Assembly (NCBI RefSeq): GCF_950066645.1
Contig: NZ_CATMFB010000012.1
Span: forward strand, 1 to 64,000
Source of the DNA: an uncultured Thalassolituus sp.
Lineage (GTDB): Bacteria > Pseudomonadota > Gammaproteobacteria > Pseudomonadales > Oceanobacteraceae
Length of the DNA: 64,000 nucleotides
Direction: 5' to 3'
This document shows, in pieces, positions 1 to 8,802 of the stretch (its first letter is position 1; the number at the start of each line of letters is the position of its first letter). The position numbers and the translations under genes were made by a program. The notes below the pieces were generated by a model. That model had not been told where the DNA came from. It did not search any database and was given only the letters and a program-made list of their open reading frames with translations.

Positions 1-74
1 TGTTACCGCTCGACTTGCATGTGTTAAGCCTGCCGCCAGCGTTCAATCTGAGCCATGATCAAACTCTTCAGTTT
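1..74 (-). rRNA. rrs: 16S ribosomal RNA, 5' end (partial)
   Basis: Read on the minus strand, this stretch begins with AAACTGAAGAGTTTGATCAT and continues into the universal 16S 5' region (GGCTCAG, then the AACGCTGGCGGCAGGC block and the ACACATGCAAGTCGAGCGG block). The mature 5' end is placed at base 74 by analogy with the E. coli 16S start. The rest of the gene lies outside the window to the left, so only the first 74 bases are visible. Confidence 0.97.
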
Positions 75-220
75 AAAAGTTCGACTGATTCGAAAACCAA
101 TCTAAATCTTGCTCAAGAATAAAACTGTCAACATTCACGTAAATGAATTTTCGACGAGTTCTTACTTGAAATTTTGTGTCTCCACGCCATCTCAGTAAGC
201 ACCCACACGAATTACTTAAT

Positions 221-237
221 GCTAATTTTTAAAGAAC
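221..237 (-). promoter_or_regulatory. rrn leader boxA antitermination site
   Basis: The minus strand reads GTTCTTTAAAAATTAGC, close to the boxA element found in the leader of bacterial rRNA operons, where NusB/NusE assemble the antitermination complex. It lies about 150 bases upstream of the 16S 5' end and downstream of four promoters, as expected for an rrn leader. The identification rests on motif and position. Confidence 0.75.
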
Positions 238-281
238 GTTGCCTTGATTTGCCGAAGGCTTTCTCTCAAAGCGGGCTGCAT

Positions 282-309
282 ATTCTACAGCGTTTATTTT
301 CAAGGTCAA
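282..309 (-). promoter_or_regulatory. rrn promoter, most gene-proximal
   Basis: On the minus strand a -35 TTGACC (304-309) and a -10 TAGAAT (282-287) are separated by 16 bases. This is the closest of four similar promoters to the 16S gene. Its discriminator, after the -10, reads ATGCAGCC and is less GC-rich than those upstream. Confidence 0.8.
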
Positions 310-396
310 GAAGTTTTTTTCAACTTTCTTTCTGAGCCGAAGCCCTTTCAAACCTTGCTGACCGTGTCGACTTTGCCACCCCGATCAGTGCGAAGC

Positions 397-424
397 ATTC
401 TATCAGATCGCTTCACTGTGTCAA
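397..424 (-). promoter_or_regulatory. rrn promoter 2
   Basis: On the minus strand a consensus -35 TTGACA (419-424) and a -10 TAGAAT (397-402) are separated by 16 bases, followed by GCTTCGC. It is the second of four tandem promoters for the rRNA operon. Confidence 0.82.
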
Positions 425-515
425 CCGTTAATTTTCAAAAAATCTTTTAAAATCAACAAGTTGCGAACCTTAAACCAGATCACTCCGAGGAGGTCTCTGT
501 CGGATCAGGCGGCGC

Positions 516-543
516 ATTCTACAGTCTTTTCAGACTTGGTCAA
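516..543 (-). promoter_or_regulatory. rrn promoter 3
   Basis: On the minus strand a -35 TTGACC (538-543) and a -10 TAGAAT (516-521) are separated by 16 bases. They are followed by the GC-rich discriminator GCGCCGCC typical of stringently controlled rRNA promoters. Confidence 0.85.
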
Positions 544-609
544 CACCTTTTTTTGACCCGTTTTCCTGGTCGCTGTCAGCGCTTGCTGGGTAACGATCAG
601 GAGCGGCGC

Positions 610-637
610 ATTATAGAGATGCGGCGATTTGGGTCAA
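610..637 (-). promoter_or_regulatory. rrn promoter 4, most distal
   Basis: On the minus strand a -35 TTGACC (632-637) and a consensus -10 TATAAT (610-615) are separated by 16 bases. They are followed by GCGCCGCTCC, a GC-rich discriminator expected for stringent (ppGpp) control. It lies only about 20 bases beyond the end of msrQ. Confidence 0.88.
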
Positions 638-657
638 CCGATTTCTGTAAAAAATTT

Positions 658-1251
658 TCAGAAAGATTTCTTAGTCCGTAACGACAAGAGGATGACCGTC
701 AGGACAGTGTAGGCAACCGGCTCAAACCATCCAGCCCGGATTTGTAATAAATAGTGAACAGAGGCAAGCACCACCACTATATAAGACAAACGATGGAGAG
801 CCTTCCATCTTCGCCCCAGTGAGCGCTGCCATCCTTTGGTAGAGGTTATTGCTAATGGCACCAGCAACAACCACCCCAGTGTCCCGATAAGCAGATAAGG
901 ACGCTCAACAACCTCTTCCGCAAGATCCTGCCAGCGCCAGCCGAGCAGAAACCATAGATAAGCGACTCCATGTAATGTGACGTAGAAGAAGGCATACAGA
1001 CCCAGCATACGCCGATGCGGCATCAACCACTTCTGCCTGCCCAGCCTCACAACCGGAGTAACCGCCAGCGCACCCAGAAGAAAATTAAACGCCCAGGTCC
1101 CACTGAAATGTGTCAGTGTCTTGCCCGGCTCTGGCCCCAACAGGTCCCACTCTCCCAGCTGTACACGCACCATCGCCTGTACCATATAGATAAGAGGAAA
1201 AAGACACAGCAGCCCGATCACCCAGCGACGGATGGTCAGGTTCAGTACCAT
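658..1251 (-). CDS. msrQ: MsrQ, haem-binding membrane subunit of the MsrPQ methionine sulfoxide reductase
   Basis: This 197-residue protein is an integral membrane b-type cytochrome of the YedZ/MsrQ family. It passes electrons from the quinone pool or a flavin reductase to periplasmic MsrP, which repairs oxidised methionines. Five to six hydrophobic helices are visible. Conserved histidines occur in the PHRRMLGLYAF segment, in the YVTLHG segment and near ALHRLSYIVV, as expected for haem ligands. The gene overlaps the end of msrP by ten bases and is read in the same direction, so the two form an operon. It ends just before the rrn promoters. Confidence 0.93.
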   Translation of the reverse strand: MVLNLTIRRWVIGLLCLFPLIYMVQAMVRVQLGEWDLLGPEPGKTLTHFSGTWAFNFLLGALAVTPVVRLGRQKWLMPHRRMLGLYAFFYVTLHGVAYLWFLLGWRWQDLAEEVVERPYLLIGTLGWLLLVPLAITSTKGWQRSLGRRWKALHRLSYIVVVLASVHYLLQIRAGWFEPVAYTVLTVILLSLRTKKSF

Positions 1252-2246
1252 TTACGGAGGTCCATGTTTTTATACATGTGGGCAACCTGTTCTCCATAAC
1301 CGTTAAACATTTCTGTCTTAATGCGATTCGGAGAAAAAAGGCTGTTCGGCAATCGTCTCTCGGAGGCCTGGCTCCAGCGGGGGTGATCAACCTCTGGATT
1401 AACATTTGCGTAGAACCCATATTCCTGCGGCGCCAGTTCATTCCACGTAGTCGCAGGCATCGTCTCTCTGAAACGCAGCTTCACGACCGACTTGATACTT
1501 TTAAAACCGTATTTCCAGGGGACCACGAGCCTGAGTGGCGCGCCATTCTGATTGGGGAGCACGTCGCCATACATGCCTACCGCCATAATGGTTAATGGAT
1601 TCATCGCTTCATCCATCCGCAGCCCTTCCCGATAAGGCCAGTCAATAGTCGAGAACACTGAGCGCTGCCCTGGCATCTCTTCGGGTCTTTCTACCGTAAC
1701 GAACTCAACATACTTTGCGGACGAAAGCGGCTTACATCGCTTAATCAGTTCAGACAACCCGAACCCGACCCAGGGAATAACCATTGACCAGGCTTCGACG
1801 CAGCGCAGACGATAGGTTCGTTCTTCAAGATCAATTCCACGGATAAGATCTTCAAGTGCGAAGCTACCAGTGTTCTCACACTCACCTTCAATTGTGACCA
1901 CCCAGGGTGATGCTTTGAACTCCGAAGCATTCTCATAGGGGTCTGTCTTGCGCATGCCAAACTCATAGAAGTTATTGTATTGAGTCGCAGCGCTATACGG
2001 TGCCGCTTTCTCACCCCGGCCAAACGGAGATTCTTTGGCATTAACGACCATTCGCTCAAGCCACTCGGGTCCTGTCACATTCACTGACGCATCAGCGGGC
2101 CTGACCAGGGCCGATGCCTTCATTGCGCTCAGCCCTGCAGCGGCGGCCAGCCCTCCCTGCATAAACTTACGGCGGTTAAGGAAGACCTCTCTGGGTGTGA
2201 TTTCTGTGGCAGAAATCGAGGGAAACCTGTTTTTACGGATCAACAT
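1242..2246 (-). CDS. msrP: MsrP, periplasmic molybdopterin methionine sulfoxide reductase catalytic subunit
   Basis: MsrP (YedY family) is a Tat-exported Mo-molybdopterin enzyme that reduces methionine sulfoxide in periplasmic proteins. The N-terminus carries a twin-arginine signal (NRRKFMQ followed by an alanine-rich hydrophobic stretch). The Mo-ligating cysteine lies in YRLRCVEAW. The frame is open back to base 2312, but the first 22 codons of that version run through a terminator hairpin. The start is therefore placed at the internal ATG at 2246, preceded by a GGGGTGG ribosome site. Length is then 334 residues, normal for the family. It is translationally coupled to msrQ downstream. Confidence 0.94.
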   Translation of the reverse strand: MLIRKNRFPSISATEITPREVFLNRRKFMQGGLAAAAGLSAMKASALVRPADASVNVTGPEWLERMVVNAKESPFGRGEKAAPYSAATQYNNFYEFGMRKTDPYENASEFKASPWVVTIEGECENTGSFALEDLIRGIDLEERTYRLRCVEAWSMVIPWVGFGLSELIKRCKPLSSAKYVEFVTVERPEEMPGQRSVFSTIDWPYREGLRMDEAMNPLTIMAVGMYGDVLPNQNGAPLRLVVPWKYGFKSIKSVVKLRFRETMPATTWNELAPQEYGFYANVNPEVDHPRWSQASERRLPNSLFSPNRIKTEMFNGYGEQVAHMYKNMDLRKWY

Positions 2247-2279
2247 AACCACCCCGTATCTCGTTGAATAGCTCAGACA

Positions 2280-2309
2280 AAAAAGCCCGGTGAAGTTGCC
2301 GGGCTTTTT
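2280..2309 (-). terminator. Rho-independent terminator after pssA
   Basis: The inverted repeat AAAAGCCCGG / CCGGGCTTTT has a short loop. Read on the minus strand it is followed by a run of T, so it should end transcription coming from pssA. It also lies inside the falsely extended N-terminus of msrP, which supports the shorter msrP start. Confidence 0.85.
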
Positions 2310-2326
2310 CATTTAAAAGTCTGTCG

Positions 2327-3112
2327 TTAATCAAACAGCTTTTCTTTCACTGCGACTGCAGGTCCTGACAGGGCATACAACATGAATACCCCCAGAAGCA
2401 CAGTCGCAGGATCAATAGACACTATAGCGAATCCAAGAACGATCGCTAGCAGTGCCATAAATGGTATCTTCCCGCGCAGATCGAGACCTTTGAAACTGTG
2501 GTATTTGAAGTTGCTGACCATTAAGAGGCCTGCGGCCGGTACAATAATAGCCATCCACCAGGCAACATCAGCCCCCAGAGTCCCGGTTTCGCTGAATACC
2601 CAGACGTTACCCGCGACAATGGCCGCGGCGGAAGGACTGGCCAGTCCGGTGAAGTAATTCTTATCTGCGACCGCCAGCTGAGTATTAAAACGGGCAAGGC
2701 GCAGGGCCGCACCGGCACAGTATACGAAAGCAGCAACCCACCCGACCTTGCCGAGGTCCTGCAGCGCCCAACTGAAGGCCACCAGCGCGGGAGCAACACC
2801 AAACGACACCATATCAGCAAGGCTGTCATACTCGGCGCCAAAGTCACTCTGTGTATTCGTCATCCGGGCGACCCTGCCATCAAGGCCATCGAGCACCATA
2901 GCAACAAAGATCGCTATTGCTGCGTTCTCAAAATGGCCGTTCATGGCTGCGACAACGGCATAAAAGCCAGAGAACAATGCGCCCGTCGTAAACAGATTAG
3001 GAAGCAGGTAGATCCCTTTCCGGTCGCGTTTGACTGGCGTCACTGCCTGTTCTGCCGAAGTACTTTCGTCGTGCTCACTCACATTAACTACCTTCTGATC
3101 CTGTTCGCTCAT
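2327..3112 (-). CDS. pssA: CDP-diacylglycerol-serine O-phosphatidyltransferase (phosphatidylserine synthase)
   Basis: This 261-residue membrane enzyme makes phosphatidylserine from CDP-diacylglycerol and L-serine, the first committed step to phosphatidylethanolamine. The CDP-alcohol phosphotransferase signature DGx2ARx8Gx3Dx3D is complete at residues 78-100 (D78, G79, A82, R83, G92, D96, D100), and further hydrophobic helices follow. It is the membrane-embedded PssA type rather than the E. coli phospholipase D-like type. The hydrophilic N-terminus (about 30 residues) is ordinary for this family. In many gammaproteobacteria this gene sits next to ilvC, as here. Confidence 0.93.
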   Translation of the reverse strand: MSEQDQKVVNVSEHDESTSAEQAVTPVKRDRKGIYLLPNLFTTGALFSGFYAVVAAMNGHFENAAIAIFVAMVLDGLDGRVARMTNTQSDFGAEYDSLADMVSFGVAPALVAFSWALQDLGKVGWVAAFVYCAGAALRLARFNTQLAVADKNYFTGLASPSAAAIVAGNVWVFSETGTLGADVAWWMAIIVPAAGLLMVSNFKYHSFKGLDLRGKIPFMALLAIVLGFAIVSIDPATVLLGVFMLYALSGPAVAVKEKLFD

Positions 3113-3172
3113 TATTCTTACCGGAACCCGAGAGTCCGCCTATTATGGGGGAAACTTGATGACCCTGCCATG

Positions 3173-4048
3173 TCATCGCACAGCGGTATGCCATAAAGCC
3201 TGTAAGAGTGGCTCGTTCAGGCGCTGAGTCTGGGCGCATAAACCAATAGCAAATGGCTCCAGCTCTGGCCTGACGGCAAGCACCCGCACCCGACCAGCCA
3301 GTGGGCTGTTCTGCAATACCAGTTCAGGGACAACCCCGACACCTACCCCCAGAGCCACCATACTGACAATAGCCTCGTGACCTGTTACCTGAGCATAAAT
3401 ATGTGGACGTATGCCCCGGGCGCTGAACCACTGATTTACCCGCGAGCGTGCCAGACCACTTTCAGACAACACCATCGGTACTTCGCTCCAGTCAATATCA
3501 GGCCGGGCGAGTTGTGGCACAGTACCGATAGACCTGGGGGCAATAAACAGCAACGGCGATGACGCCATTGCCCTGAAAGTCAGATCGGAGGGAAGTTGCT
3601 CAGGGCGAGCTGCAATCACGACATCGGCATCCCCCGAATCAGCACGTGGAATCGACTCGGCAGCATCCCCGGTATGAATGCGCAGATCTACACGAGGGTA
3701 GCGCTCGCGGAAGCGGGCAAGCAAGTCAGCAAGAAAGGAGTAGCTCGCCGTTACGGAGCAATAGAGAGTCAGCGATCCTTCCATGTCGCTCACCTCAGAG
3801 TTCACAGCAGACCGCAGCGCCTGGAAGCTTTCAAGAGTCTGCTCCGCATGCTGACGGAACAGCTCGCCTGCCGGGGTAAGAGTCAAAGGCCCACTGTCAC
3901 GAATCAGTAACTGAGCACCCACATCCTTCTCCATACGCGAAAGACGACGGCTCAGTGTCGACGAACTCATATGCAAGTGCTGGCCCGCTCTACCCAGATG
4001 CTGAGCCTCGACCACGCTGAGAAAGACCTGTAAGTCTTTGTATTCCAT
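3173..4048 (-). CDS. ilvY: IlvY, LysR-type activator of ilvC
   Basis: This is a 291-residue LysR-family regulator. The N-terminal winged helix-turn-helix lies at about residues 1-60 (LSVVEAQHLGRAGQHLHMSS). An effector-binding domain of the periplasmic-binding-protein fold follows. The gene is divergent from ilvC, the arrangement in which IlvY senses acetolactate or acetohydroxybutyrate and activates ilvC. A perfect palindrome between the genes fits its operator. The assignment rests on family and position. Confidence 0.9.
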   Translation of the reverse strand: MEYKDLQVFLSVVEAQHLGRAGQHLHMSSSTLSRRLSRMEKDVGAQLLIRDSGPLTLTPAGELFRQHAEQTLESFQALRSAVNSEVSDMEGSLTLYCSVTASYSFLADLLARFRERYPRVDLRIHTGDAAESIPRADSGDADVVIAARPEQLPSDLTFRAMASSPLLFIAPRSIGTVPQLARPDIDWSEVPMVLSESGLARSRVNQWFSARGIRPHIYAQVTGHEAIVSMVALGVGVGVVPELVLQNSPLAGRVRVLAVRPELEPFAIGLCAQTQRLNEPLLQALWHTAVR

Positions 4049-4073
4049 AACCTATTTCCGGGAGAAGAATGTC

Positions 4074-4090
4074 GTTGCAAATTTTGCAAC
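4074..4090. promoter_or_regulatory. Candidate IlvY operator
   Basis: GTTGCAAATTTTGCAAC is a perfect 8-base inverted repeat around one central base, placed 25 bases upstream of ilvY. A second, partial copy (ATTTTACGCAAC, about 4109-4120) lies further toward ilvC. This fits the tandem-operator arrangement known for the IlvY/ilvC control region. The T-N-A core is typical of LysR-type binding sites. The assignment is inferred from sequence and position. Confidence 0.7.
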
Positions 4091-4255
4091 AGATGCGCGC
4101 AATAATAGCATTTTACGCAACGATGCTCATCACCTATCATTCGCCCCGAATTTTTATATCAACCATATAACGAAGCTGCTTTGAACCTATTACTTTCATC
4201 ATCGTATGAGAAGCGTAGGCGAGGCAGGTAGCTTCAACACATAGAGGATAACGAA

Positions 4256-5746
4256 ATGGGTCAGAACTACTTCAACACCCTGAACCTCCAGCAAAAGCTG
4301 GATCAACTCGGCCGCTGCCGTTTCATGGACCGTTCTGAATTCGCTTCTGAAGCTGAATTCCTGAAAGGTAAGAAAGTTGTCATCGTTGGTTGTGGTGCTC
4401 AGGGCCTGAACCAGGGCATGAACATGCGCGACTCTGGTCTGGACGTATCTTACGCTCTGCGTGAAGCTGCGATCGCTGAGAAGCGTCAGTCATGGAAAAA
4501 CGCGTCTGAGAACGGCTTCAACGTTGGTACTTACGAAGAGCTGATCCCGACTGCTGACCTGGTTATGAACCTGACTCCAGACAAGCAGCACACTTCTGTA
4601 GTAACTGCAGTTATGCCTCTGATGAAAGAAGGCGCTTGCCTGGGTTACTCCCACGGCTTCAACATCGTTGAAGAAGGCATGCAGATCCGTGAAGACCTGA
4701 CTGTTGTTATGGTTGCACCTAAGTGCCCAGGTTCTGAAGTACGTGAAGAATACAAGCGTGGTTTCGGTGTTCCGACTCTGATCGCTGTTCACCCAGAAAA
4801 CGACCCTAAAGGCGAAGGCTGGGACATCGCTAAAGCATGGGCTGCAGCAACTGGCGGTCACCGCGCTGGCTGTCTGGAATCTTCTTTCGTTGCTGAAGTT
4901 AAGTCTGACCTCATGGGCGAGCAGACCATTCTGTGCGGTATGCTGCAGACTGGTGCGATCCTGGGCTTCGAGAAAATGGTTGAAGACGGTATCGACGAAG
5001 GCTACGCAGCTAAGCTGATTCAGTACGGTTGGGAAACTGTGACTGAAGCTCTGAAGTACGGCGGCATCACTAACATGATGGACCGTCTGTCTAACCCAGC
5101 GAAAATCGTTGCGTTCGACATGGCTGAAGAACTGAAAGAACTGATGCGCCCTCTGTTCCGCAAGCACCAGGCCGACATCATGGAAGGCGAATTCTCCCGT
5201 ACCATGATGGAAGACTGGGCGAACGACGATGCTAACCTGCTGAAATGGCGTGAAGAGACGGCAGAAACTGGCTTCGAAAAAGCACCAGCGTCTGACGTTC
5301 AGATCGACGAACAGGAATACTTCGACCACGGCATCATGCTGGTTGCTATGATCAAAGCCGGTGTTGAGCTGGCGTTCGAATCTATGGTTGAAAGCGGTAT
5401 CGTTGAAGAGTCTGCTTACTACGAGTCTCTGCACGAAACTCCACTGATCGCGAACACTATTGCACGTCGTAAGCTGTACGAGATGAACGTTGTTATCTCT
5501 GACACGGCTGAATACGGTAACTACCTGTTCTCTCACGCTGCCGTACCTCTGCTGCGCGAGAAGTTCATGCCACACATCAGCACTGACGTGATTGGTAAAG
5601 GCCTGAAGCTGAAGTCTAACTCTGTCGACAACGCTCGTCTGATCGAAGTTAACGAAGCTATCCGTAACCACCCAGTTGAGTGGGTTGGTGCCGAGCTGCG
5701 TGGCTACATGACTGACATGAAGCGTATCGTTGAAGCGTCTAAGTAA
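4256..5746 (+). CDS. ilvC: Ketol-acid reductoisomerase, class II (long form)
   Basis: IlvC converts acetolactate or acetohydroxybutyrate to the dihydroxy-acids of valine and isoleucine synthesis using NADPH and Mg2+. At 496 residues it is the long class II form, like the 491-residue E. coli enzyme, with a duplicated knotted C-terminal domain. The Rossmann motif GCGAQG lies at residues 45-50. The acidic metal-binding segments and DLMGEQ are present. Codon choice is strongly biased (CTG, GGT, CGT, GAA), which suggests high expression. It is divergent from ilvY and followed by a strong terminator. Confidence 0.97.
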   Translation: MGQNYFNTLNLQQKLDQLGRCRFMDRSEFASEAEFLKGKKVVIVGCGAQGLNQGMNMRDSGLDVSYALREAAIAEKRQSWKNASENGFNVGTYEELIPTADLVMNLTPDKQHTSVVTAVMPLMKEGACLGYSHGFNIVEEGMQIREDLTVVMVAPKCPGSEVREEYKRGFGVPTLIAVHPENDPKGEGWDIAKAWAAATGGHRAGCLESSFVAEVKSDLMGEQTILCGMLQTGAILGFEKMVEDGIDEGYAAKLIQYGWETVTEALKYGGITNMMDRLSNPAKIVAFDMAEELKELMRPLFRKHQADIMEGEFSRTMMEDWANDDANLLKWREETAETGFEKAPASDVQIDEQEYFDHGIMLVAMIKAGVELAFESMVESGIVEESAYYESLHETPLIANTIARRKLYEMNVVISDTAEYGNYLFSHAAVPLLREKFMPHISTDVIGKGLKLKSNSVDNARLIEVNEAIRNHPVEWVGAELRGYMTDMKRIVEASK

Positions 5747-5770
5747 GACCTGCTTTAACTAGCACATAAA

Positions 5771-5805
5771 AAGCCCCGCCAGTGCAGACTGGCGGGGCTT
5801 TTTTT
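5771..5805 (+). terminator. Rho-independent terminator after ilvC
   Basis: A perfect 13-base stem (AAGCCCCGCCAGT / ACTGGCGGGGCTT) with a four-base loop is followed by a T run. The A run on the other side means it may also work for transcripts arriving on the minus strand. Confidence 0.93.
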
Positions 5806-5825
5806 ATGTCTGAATAAAACACAGA

Positions 5826-8096
5826 TCAGGCTTTCGCCAGCGATACCGGTGTGTACTTGTGCGACGGCGTGCGCGAGAACGGATCACAATGGGTCGACGG
5901 CATCAGACGGTTGAGCGCCGGACCGACTTCTTCGCCATTATCGTAGGTAATGGCATAGCCATGGGGCAAGGCCACAACACGTCTGCGCATGGTGTCGTCG
6001 ATCATGATATCAACCCTGATGTTGGCGTAGCCGGAATCGCAAGTCACCTGATCGCCCGCCACCAGCCCGAGCTCTTGGGCATCCTCAGGGTGAATGCGCA
6101 TGGCACCGGTTTTATCGATTTTGCGCCACTGAGGATCACGGAAAATCTGATTGGCGTTATAGGCACGACGCTCACCCGCGATCAGGGTAAAGGGTTTGTC
6201 GTGGTCTACTGGCTCTCTTAACAGCGCCAACGCTTCATCCAGCATTTCAGGAATACGCAGATGAATTTTCTGATCTTTATTGGCCACCAACGACCAGACG
6301 TCCTCGTAGTTCTGACGGATATACACCAGCCCCGAACGTTCACGCAGAATTGCGCGGAATAGTCGGACGCCTGAGGTAAAGCGATTGCCTTTATAGCCCG
6401 CCCGCTTCACGCCATCGTGATAGCGCATAGAGGTCACAATCGACAGCGGCAACATAATGGCAGCGGCGGCTCCCTTATTCGGCAACGTACTCCCTAACGT
6501 GCGATAGAGAATGGATGCGGCAAACGGCTGCAGCTTTTTATCAGTCATTAACTTCGCTGCCAGCGAAATCAGAAAGCCGAGGTGGAAAGTTCCTTTCGGT
6601 TCTTTTTTCGCAATCGCCTTCATCACCGGGAAGTCTTTGGGAATTTTACCCATAGCTTCGAGAATCCGGGTGTAGATCTCAGGCTCTGGTAAAGTATTCC
6701 CGTGCGCCGGAAATAATGGGTGGCGAAGATGAAACCCATTCACCGGAAACTCGAGATTGAACCCTGTGAACTCCCACTTTTCGAACTGCGATGCCGCCGG
6801 CAGAACGTAATGTGCAAGGCGGGCTGTCTCGGTCAACGCAACATCCGTGACCACCAGCAACTCCAGCGACTTAAAAGCTTCCGTCATGCGGTCACTGTCG
6901 GCCCAGGTATTGATCGGGTTACAGCTGTCGACAAAGATTGAGCGGATGCATTTCTCCCCTGCCAGCAGAATTTCATCAGCCAGAATATTCGGCGGCAGAA
7001 TGCCCGAGACTGCGAACATCTTGTGATAGACGCTGCGGCGATACTTGGGATTACGCTCATCGGTATCCGTAAGAATCGGAACAATGGTGGTGTGCAGGTT
7101 GTTGGCGCCGCACTTACCGAATTGCCCAGTCACCAGATACAGCAGCTTTTCGAAATATCCGTTCAATGTGGTGCGGATAGAGTGTTGAATACCCAGATCA
7201 GCACGCACGCAGCCGGACTTTGCTGTCGCCAGACCTCGTGCTACAGCGTACACGTCGTCGGGGTTTACATCGGCACGGCGGATAAACTCTGCAACAGGCA
7301 CCGATTTCAGGTAACGCTCCACACTGGCAAAACCGGTACAGTGTTCGGCCAGAAATTCTTTTGCCTGAAGGCCTTCATTCACAATGATGGCCAGAATCGC
7401 ACTGAGCAGATAGGCATCCGTACCGGGCTTGAGCTGCAGATGGATATCGGCCATCTTCGCGGTTTCGGTACGGCGCGGATCAATCACCACCATAGTCCGT
7501 GCCGGATCTTTACTGATTTCCTTCAGGGTATGGCGGGCATTAGGTATGCCGTGAGCCTGAAACGGATTACAGCCGAGAAAAATCACAAAATCAGAGTGCT
7601 CGACATCTTCGGTGATGTGGCATGTCTGACTGCCAAACAGTCGACCATTCAGCCAGAAGTCACCGGTCTTCTCCTGCCCCAGTGAGTTGTAATTGAAGTA
7701 ACTCTTCATCGCCGCACGCAGCTGCCCGAGATAACCACCGCCGAGGTGATTCCCCTGTCCGCCACCGCCACAGGTCGCAAAGGCTTCACCACCGTGGGTA
7801 TCACGGATAGCCGTCATTTTTACCGCGATTTCATTGATCGCCTGATCCCATGAGATCTCTTCGAAGGTGCCGTCTTCTTTTCTTTTTAGGGGCTGACTCA
7901 GACGATCCGCGTTGTTCTGATAGTACTCCAGCCGCGCAGCTTTCTGACAGATATAGCCTTGTGACATCGGGTGCGCGTCATCGCCGCGGATTTTCTTAAA
8001 GCCCGTGGCATCAACCTCGACAGACAGCCCGCAGTTGCGCGAACACAGAATGCAGGCCGTCGTGTCTTCCCGGGTTTCCGTCACTGAAATATTCAC
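5826..8096 (-). CDS. Molybdopterin-dependent oxidoreductase with N-terminal 4Fe-4S cluster
   Basis: This 756-residue protein belongs to the DMSO reductase/formate dehydrogenase superfamily. The N-terminus carries the 4Fe-4S pattern C15-x2-C18-x3-C22-x27-C50. The molybdopterin domain follows, and the C-terminal molybdopterin-dinucleotide-binding domain starts near residue 640 (IHPEDAQELGLVAGDQVTC). No signal peptide is visible, so it is probably cytoplasmic. The substrate cannot be told from the sequence. It is divergent from a TetR gene, with a perfect palindrome between them, so the TetR protein may control it. No chaperone or electron-transfer subunit is adjacent. Confidence 0.85.
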   Translation of the reverse strand: MNISVTETREDTTACILCSRNCGLSVEVDATGFKKIRGDDAHPMSQGYICQKAARLEYYQNNADRLSQPLKRKEDGTFEEISWDQAINEIAVKMTAIRDTHGGEAFATCGGGGQGNHLGGGYLGQLRAAMKSYFNYNSLGQEKTGDFWLNGRLFGSQTCHITEDVEHSDFVIFLGCNPFQAHGIPNARHTLKEISKDPARTMVVIDPRRTETAKMADIHLQLKPGTDAYLLSAILAIIVNEGLQAKEFLAEHCTGFASVERYLKSVPVAEFIRRADVNPDDVYAVARGLATAKSGCVRADLGIQHSIRTTLNGYFEKLLYLVTGQFGKCGANNLHTTIVPILTDTDERNPKYRRSVYHKMFAVSGILPPNILADEILLAGEKCIRSIFVDSCNPINTWADSDRMTEAFKSLELLVVTDVALTETARLAHYVLPAASQFEKWEFTGFNLEFPVNGFHLRHPLFPAHGNTLPEPEIYTRILEAMGKIPKDFPVMKAIAKKEPKGTFHLGFLISLAAKLMTDKKLQPFAASILYRTLGSTLPNKGAAAAIMLPLSIVTSMRYHDGVKRAGYKGNRFTSGVRLFRAILRERSGLVYIRQNYEDVWSLVANKDQKIHLRIPEMLDEALALLREPVDHDKPFTLIAGERRAYNANQIFRDPQWRKIDKTGAMRIHPEDAQELGLVAGDQVTCDSGYANIRVDIMIDDTMRRRVVALPHGYAITYDNGEEVGPALNRLMPSTHCDPFSRTPSHKYTPVSLAKA

Positions 8097-8151
8097 TCAA
8101 GCCTCTCTCACCTGACACAGGCAATTGTTTACGATTTGAACTGATGCTAAA

Positions 8152-8169
8152 TTATAACACTCGTTATAA
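8152..8169. promoter_or_regulatory. Candidate TetR operator (inverted repeat)
   Basis: TTATAACACTCGTTATAA is a perfect inverted repeat of 7-base arms with a 4-base centre. It lies in the divergent gap between the molybdopterin oxidoreductase and the TetR gene, about 30 bases before the TetR start. Size and position fit an autoregulatory TetR operator covering both promoters. Confidence 0.65.
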
Positions 8170-8197
8170 CAAGATGATTTTATGAAGGTATGGCTTT

Positions 8198-8782
8198 ATG
8201 GCTAAGAATGATCCCGCCGTGCGACGCCGCCTGGTCGGTGGAGCGGCACTGATGATCTCTCAGCGGGGCGTCAGCCGCACCAGTATCCGTGAAGTCGCCA
8301 AATTTTCTGGCACGCCACTCGGGTCGACATATCACTATTTTCCCAATGGAAAGAATCAACTGATTATCGAGGCAATACAGATGTCAGGTCGCTTTATCGA
8401 GAAACAACTGGAGAAGGCATTTGCGCTGGGTCTGGAGCCAGGGATCCGCGCGTTTGTTCAGTACTGGCGCGACGACGCTGTAAAATCGGATTTTCGTAAT
8501 GGCTGCCCAGTATTAGCTGTCTCGGTAGACGAACCCGCCGATGAAGACGGCTACGCCGCACTTGATGTTGCCGCAGAAACCTTTGCCCGCTGGCGCGCGC
8601 TGCTCGCCGATCAGCTTGAGAAACATGGCGCACCGTCGGCACAGGCACAGTCGCTGGCCACCATGATAGTCGCGTCTATTGAAGGCACCGTGCCTATGTG
8701 TCGTGCGCAGCGTTCAGCTGAACCCCTGGATCATGTCGAAGAGCAATTGCTCGCACTGATCCGCATGTCCATCCCTGCCTGA
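8198..8782 (+). CDS. TetR/AcrR-family regulator (YxaF/LmrA-like)
   Basis: This 194-residue protein has an N-terminal TetR DNA-binding domain at about residues 5-55. The helix-turn-helix contains TSIREVAKFSGTPLGSTYHYF, here split as TSIREVAKFSG and TPLGSTYHYF. The C-terminal ligand domain includes NGCPVLAVS, typical of the LmrA/YxaF subgroup. The start ATG follows a GAAGG ribosome site. It precedes an alpha/beta hydrolase by 20 bases in the same direction and is divergent from the molybdopterin oxidoreductase, so all three may share control. The ligand is unknown. Confidence 0.85.
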   Translation: MAKNDPAVRRRLVGGAALMISQRGVSRTSIREVAKFSGTPLGSTYHYFPNGKNQLIIEAIQMSGRFIEKQLEKAFALGLEPGIRAFVQYWRDDAVKSDFRNGCPVLAVSVDEPADEDGYAALDVAAETFARWRALLADQLEKHGAPSAQAQSLATMIVASIEGTVPMCRAQRSAEPLDHVEEQLLALIRMSIPA

Positions 8783-8802
8783 CCTGATGCCGGAGAAGTA
8801 AT

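Noticed and set aside
2247-2312. 22-codon N-terminal extension of msrP
   Set aside because: It runs through the pssA terminator hairpin; a better ribosome site and the Tat signal position support the start at 2246.
4490-5671. 393-codon open frame antisense to ilvC
   Set aside because: Long open antisense frame caused by the strong codon bias of ilvC; low-complexity Val/Phe/His-rich protein with no domain.
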